In this document: one piece after another, positions 7,201 to 9,281 of the stretch | Position numbering within the stretch: position 1 is the stretch's first letter | How the letters are laid out: every line of letters begins with the position of its first letter | Origin: JAFGED01 sp964551295 | GTDB taxonomy: Bacteria > Chloroflexota > Anaerolineae > B4-G1 | Assembly (NCBI GenBank): GCA_964551295.1 | Contig: CAZKDJ010000163.1 | Span: 1 to 9,281 of the forward strand | Reading direction: 5' to 3' | DNA length: 9,281 nt | The notes under the pieces: generated by a model | Seen by the model: the letters and a program-made list of their open reading frames with translations, nothing else | Databases searched by the model: none | Told to the model about the DNA's origin: nothing | Program-made: the position numbers and the translations under genes

Positions 7201-8313
7201 GCCCCACAGGACCTGGGCTCCGCGCCACCCGGCATCGCGGGCTACCTCTTGCAGCAGGCGGGTCTTGCCCACGCCGGCCTCGCCTTCGACCAAGACGAGG
7301 CCCAGCGCCCCCTTGCACGTGGCATCCACCAGCGCCACGAGCTCTGCGCGCTCGCTTTTGCGCCCGACGAGGGGCAATGTACTGAAGTGGGCGACATCCA
7401 GAGACCCGATGGGCTGAGGATCGACCGGCAAGTGGGGGATGGCCGCCTGACCTGCACGACCGGCGATCTCGCGCGCCAGTTGGACGGTCGCTATCTCCGG
7501 TTGCACGCCCAGTTCGTCGGCCAGAATCTGGCTACAGGTGTCGAACTGATCGAGCGCTGCCTCGGGCCGGTCGAGCAGAGAGTGAAGGCGCATGATCTCG
7601 CGATGGGCACTCTCGCGCAATGGGTCGGCACCGGCCAAAGCCTGGGCGGCGACCAGAGCCTGCTTGTAGCCCTCCACCAGCTTTTCCATCTGAATCACGC
7701 GCTCCAGGGCGCGCAGGTACATCTCCCGCAACCGGTCGCGCTCCACTAACACCCAGTCCTCGTAGAAACCTTCGAGCAGGTCTCCGCGATAGAGTTGAAT
7801 CGCCCGGTGCAAGTCTGCGCGGGCTCGTGAGAAGTGGTGGGCTTTCGGAATGCTCCAGCTCGCCAAGTCCGTGAGATGCGGTTTGAGCAGATCGGTGAAC
7901 TCGACCACGTCCGTCCAGAGACGAGCCTGGGGGGAGATGCCGACTATGTCAGAGTCTGCCTGAAGCAAACCGGGCAGGCCCCAGTTGATGCGCCAGATCG
8001 CATGGCGGAGAGAATGCCGGGCGCGCGTCTCGGGCACGTCTGGCCACAGTCGTCCGGCCAGCACCACGCGGGAGTGGGGTTGCTGGCGAAAAACCAGGAG
8101 GTAAGCCAGCAAAGTGCGTGCGCCGGACAGGGTGGAGAGGGTTATCGTTTTTTCGTCTTGCTCGCCGGATGTTGCGCCCGCTGGTGAGGCGCCCGACGCG
8201 CCTGTTTCCTGGGCGCACGTCACCCGCAGCGTCAGCGCTCCAAATAAGTTGACTCGAAAATGGTCTGCGGTTGGACAAGCTTCGGATGGTACGGTGTTCA
8301 TTTCACTTTTCAC
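4213..8313 (-). CDS. Large transcriptional regulator: winged helix, BTAD, AAA ATPase, TPR repeats and C-terminal helix-turn-helix
   Basis: Residue numbers count from the furthest in-frame GTG at 8367. The order is: OmpR-type winged helix at about 37-150 (FRVNLFGALTLRV, then LLAYLLVFRQQPHSR...LAGRLWPD), with a Gly/Ala/Ser-rich insertion near 54-70; bacterial transcriptional activator domain at about 151-300 (YRGDLLEGFYEDWV, ADPLRESAHREIMRL, ADELGVQP); AAA ATPase from about 334 with Walker A GEAGVGKT (362-369), Walker B LVLILED (492-498) and DGNPLFVLETL (610-620); TPR-like helical pairs at about 770-1290; and a C-terminal HTH (TVGDLALALSVSQSTIKRDLAAL, about 1346-1368). Known relatives are cytoplasmic, ATP-dependent, signal-responsive activators. 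The signal is unknown. The GTG at 8313 (residue 19, giving 1366 residues) is preferred because GGAGG lies five bases upstream. At 8367 the GGAGG abuts the GTG with no spacing. It is encoded just upstream of the three-gene operon, a possible target. Confidence 0.88.
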   Translation of the reverse strand: MKSEMNTVPSEACPTADHFRVNLFGALTLRVTCAQETGASGASPAGATSGEQDEKTITLSTLSGARTLLAYLLVFRQQPHSRVVLAGRLWPDVPETRARHSLRHAIWRINWGLPGLLQADSDIVGISPQARLWTDVVEFTDLLKPHLTDLASWSIPKAHHFSRARADLHRAIQLYRGDLLEGFYEDWVLVERDRLREMYLRALERVIQMEKLVEGYKQALVAAQALAGADPLRESAHREIMRLHSLLDRPEAALDQFDTCSQILADELGVQPEIATVQLAREIAGRAGQAAIPHLPVDPQPIGSLDVAHFSTLPLVGRKSERAELVALVDATCKGALGLVLVEGEAGVGKTRLLQEVARDAGWRGAQVLWGKGKELEATSPYGPLLEALNSGLSPLRANQIARLLQDIPGDAEPRQAGESIWLQVLYSLLPALASALPSAKVSRPAPLEPAQEHARLVEALSHLLSAWGWITPLVLILEDLHWADRDTLDTLLHLAEQLPTWCGYGETARLGQSGSDDTLGGVLIVGSYRGEEARAKPGIWERLRELDRRGLHGRLVLSRLDAAVSSELVCRSLGTDQAAPLFEARLYRETDGNPLFVLETLRYLHGEGLLRRDQDGNWCTPFDEITTDYAELPLSPVVEHIIERRLARLSPGLRLVLNVAAVLGNRFDFTTLAAVAGLDAPAALAALTVLIQQGFVEETAREYHFHHDKVRLVAYDDLSIEERVRLHRQAAQTIEKMQPDEVEMLAYHLTCGQVWDRAIHYHQLAAENARAAHAYAIVVEHLDTAIQLLDQPDNQADMEEKRYDLLAAREVALDVLGEREAQAADLEAMLQLAHDDMLRRAHVQCRRAEMLANLSRYDEAEAAAREALALVENRDCGSAQAAALIVLGSTFTRRGQPGQGIPYLRRAVEIFQEEMYLPQIARAHYFLAATLSFYEQRSEAQAEAELSLTLYEGLQDRHGQAQALGALGVTSMEQGEIEASVVYYSQALQIAREIGCRHEEARMLLNLGIAFWMMGRAAQALQHYDESQRIFQALGNRRTEALARMNVASMRHLLLGDDDMAWSDLQAGLSTHIQPEDSSRYEFLGTLGDIARCRGDFKVARAYLESTVAEAPQAGRGTAAIHTYPHLIHLDLDEGDPAMAWEHLQAAETLCQELGLACWAVRLLSLRGPVLLALGQSQAALAATSEAMARLKPGIEQAYLIPFRHSQALSALDRTQETYAALEQAYRMLSKTLSGLPPKEQKMSWERVPEHRALLAAWQATRPPCTIVRLPCASAPTGRPLRDDERVDVHWTVTEPEDEDIQGKVARRRRRLLRLLSEAKEQGAAPTVGDLALALSVSQSTIKRDLAALRQSGHRVNTRGSRTSG

Positions 8314-8318
8314 TTGTG

Positions 8319-8323
8319 CCTCC
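8319..8323 (-). promoter_or_regulatory. Ribosome-binding site deciding the regulator start
   Basis: GGAGG on the minus strand lies five bases before the GTG at 8313. The next in-frame ATG (8301) is 17 bases away from it, too far for this site. A second GGAGG (8368-8372) directly touches the upstream GTG at 8367 and leaves no spacer. The recognisable winged-helix domain starts about 18 residues after the chosen GTG, so the shorter product loses nothing conserved. Confidence 0.6.
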
Positions 8324-8613
8324 AATAGCTCCGCTGCATCCCCGCTCGTCTCGATCAAGACCCTCACCCTCCAGCAGACAGAGTCGTATCAGTATCTGTA
8401 CTGGGTGGCCTTCACCATTCTTACGCACGCGTCTCCACTCTGAACTGACGGCTCTTGATCCTGCTATCGTGACAGCGAAACGTCAGCAAAGAGTGGCTGC
8501 TGGCGTAGTTGAGATTCCTCCCCAATCCGATTGGGCTACGAAAAGCGATTTGCCTTTGAAGCACCCGTGGATGAAGCAAGTAGCCAACACAGGGGCGTCA
8601 CGTTAGATCGTGT

Positions 8614-8644
8614 GCCATCACGCGGCGCATCGCCGCGCCATGGC
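8614..8644. repeat. GC-rich bipartite hairpin
   Basis: The inner arms CGCGGCG (8621-8627) and CGCCGCG (8631-8637) pair perfectly around a three-base loop. The outer arms GCCAT (8614-8618) and ATGGC (8640-8644) also pair, separated from the inner stem by a symmetrical two-by-two internal loop. The result is a strong 12-bp structured element. Neither strand has a U-tract after it, so it is not a standard terminator. It resembles a REP-type palindromic unit or a leader stem-loop. No second copy was seen in the window. Confidence 0.55.
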
Positions 8645-8682
8645 TATTCAATTGTCTCTGCTTTTTCAATGGGCAGAGTGCC

Positions 8683-8695
8683 GTCACGGCGTGAC
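8683..8695. promoter_or_regulatory. Small palindrome just downstream of the candidate promoter
   Basis: GTCAC-GGC-GTGAC is a 5-bp-arm inverted repeat whose near edge lies about 20 bases downstream of the -10 at 8717-8722. It would sit at about +15 to +28 of the transcript. That is a common place for a repressor operator, but a match this short can arise by chance. Confidence 0.3.
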
Positions 8696-8716
8696 CCGCC
8701 GGGGCGAGTCAAGGTC

Positions 8717-8745
8717 AGTGTATCAGGTGCGACCATCGGTGTCAA
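8717..8745 (-). promoter_or_regulatory. Candidate sigma70 promoter with extended -10, facing the regulator
   Basis: On the minus strand a consensus TTGACA (-35, 8740-8745) is followed after exactly 17 bases by TACACT (-10, 8717-8722). The -10 is preceded by TG and one base, the extended -10 signature. Transcription would start near 8710 and run left towards the regulator start at 8313, giving a leader of about 400 bases. It is the best promoter-like match I found in the non-coding parts. The long distance leaves its true target open. It could serve the regulator, a leader RNA, or be a leftover of rearranged DNA. Confidence 0.5.
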
Positions 8746-8795
8746 GAGCGTTTGAATCTGACATCTACCCAGTTTTGGGAGAGTAGCGAAGTCCT

Positions 8796-8963
8796 CTAGA
8801 GGTTTTGACAAGAGTTGTTCACCGCATCGTAAGTGTACGTCGTGACGGTGGTTTCGTCAAGAGAGAGGGTCTCGACCAGCGCGGTGCGGTTGCCCACAGC
8901 GTCGTACTGGTAGACGAAGGACTCGCCGGCGGAGTACTCCGCTAGGGGGGTACTGGAATGAAG
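8796..8963 (-). pseudogene. RHS/YD-repeat protein fragment
   Basis: A 55-codon minus-strand frame bounded by stops contains LAEYSAGESFVYQYDAVGNR and, about 25 residues after the first YD motif, TVTTYTYDAVNN. These are two consecutive YD repeats of the RHS family, whose large secreted proteins form a hollow shell and often carry toxins. Only about 130 bases (8817-8946) show the resemblance. A TGA (8964-8966) precedes it and a TAG (8796-8798) follows, there is no start or ribosome site, and the sequence stops looking like RHS after YDAVN. It is therefore a relic. Real RHS genes are several kilobases, so most of this one is gone or lies elsewhere. Confidence 0.75.
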
Positions 8964-9038
8964 TCAAGAAACATGCTGGTGATGCTGTCGCTGAGGGAGT
9001 AGATATGCATTTGGCTCGGACACCGTTTCTCACTGCGG

Positions 9039-9209
9039 CTACAAGGCAAATAGCGTGATGCCATCAAAGGTTACCAGCAGTAAATCGCCCGCGCTGGCTG
9101 TTTTGGCGATTCCAATAGTGTTGGAGTTCCCTCCGGGAGGAGATATTGTCAAATGTTGTGGATCAAAGCCTCCTCGGCGGCGAATATCGATGGAGTGAGC
9201 GTGAACACT
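9039..9209 (-). other. Unidentified open frame, possibly a decayed C-terminal segment
   Basis: This 56-codon minus-strand frame lies between stops and contains GFDPQHLTISPPGGNSNT and ends in AGDLLLVTFDGITLFAL. The ending looks like the last beta strands of a secreted or propeller-type protein, but no family is recognised. There is no plausible start. It overlaps the partial frame at 9149-9281 in another register, so the two could be pieces of one gene split by a frameshift. An overlapping plus-strand frame (from about 9058) is equally open, so coding status is uncertain. Confidence 0.2.
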
Positions 9210-9281
9210 TCAGGTGCTGGCTCAGACTGGAGCATCTCGGCCTCGCCGTTGGGGAACTCGACACCGGCTTTGACCAGAGCG
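9149..9281 (-). CDS. Possible 3' end of a gene entering from the right edge, unidentified
   Basis: A minus-strand frame is open from the window edge to a TGA at 9149-9151, giving 43 residues that include GVEFPNGEAEMLQSEPAP and end in ALIHNI. Most codons end in G or C, as in the genes to the left. The opposite strand is also open here: an ATG at 9152, ten bases after a GGAGGAG-like site, reads to the edge as MLWIKASSAANIDG. Neither translation matches a family I know. The window is too short to choose, so this is a weak call. Confidence 0.25.
   Translation of the reverse strand, partial: ALVKAGVEFPNGEAEMLQSEPAPEVFTLTPSIFAAEEALIHNI

Larger units (their letters stand above)
8324..8710 (-). other. 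About 390 bases without a convincing gene: probable regulator leader
   Basis: Between the candidate promoter and the regulator start I find no reading frame with both a start and a ribosome site that resembles a protein. The plus-strand frames across 8271-8755 have no recognisable domain. The minus strand has one open stretch of about 35 codons reading VLATCFIHGCFKGKS, but it has no Shine-Dalgarno site. The region holds several inverted repeats: 8614-8644, 8683-8695, and CCCAATC-C-GATTGGG at 8521-8535. It may be a long structured 5' leader, or debris from rearrangement with the true promoter closer to the gene. Confidence 0.4.

Noticed and set aside
8531..8755. Plus-strand 74-codon frame upstream of the regulator
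   Set aside because: It has no clear ribosome site and no recognisable family, and it crosses the GC hairpin and the promoter facing the other way.
8796..8963. An active RHS toxin or contact-dependent inhibition locus
   Set aside because: Only two YD repeats remain between stop codons, with no toxin domain, shell or immunity gene in the window.

Overview
The window reads as a piece of a moderately GC-rich bacterial chromosome, most likely Chloroflexota (filamentous green non-sulfur bacteria and relatives) or a similar many-regulator lineage. This rests on family resemblance recalled from memory, not on a search. The clues are a very large winged-helix/BTAD/AAA/TPR regulator with an extra C-terminal helix-turn-helix, a secreted choice-of-anchor-Q type beta-helix protein ending in YLYLPLIRKD, and an NHL protein with NG..ADGVLGQ.DF linkers.

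All intact genes lie on the minus strand, so transcription runs right to left. At the right end (about 8750-9281) is a scrambled stretch. It holds a short relic of an RHS/YD-repeat protein (8796-8963) and short, frame-broken or partial reading frames that I cannot identify. Next comes a well-formed sigma70-type promoter (8717-8745) facing left, followed by about 400 bases without a convincing gene. A 1366-residue regulator ATPase follows (4213-8313, GTG start). Its stop is followed by a 150-base gap with a perfect 15-bp inverted repeat, probably a terminator or an operator.

Three closely packed genes then run leftwards. The first is a signal-peptide-bearing protein with twelve 25-27-residue beta-helix repeats (1975-4062). 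Seven bases further is a small membrane protein of unknown function (1347-1967). Thirteen bases further is an NHL beta-propeller protein with an N-terminal membrane anchor or signal peptide (83-1333). The spacing and ribosome-binding sites indicate one operon whose products all work at or outside the membrane. The regulator lies directly upstream on the same strand and may control the operon, but that is inferred from position only.

The left edge (1-71, plus strand) carries the tail of a DDE-type transposase, convergent with the NHL gene. The gene cluster is therefore flanked on both sides by remnants of mobile or repeat-rich genes. No tRNA, rRNA or CRISPR array was seen. The most interesting points are the regulator with possible DNA-binding domains at both ends, its candidate long leader with palindromes, and the secreted-repeat/membrane/propeller operon.
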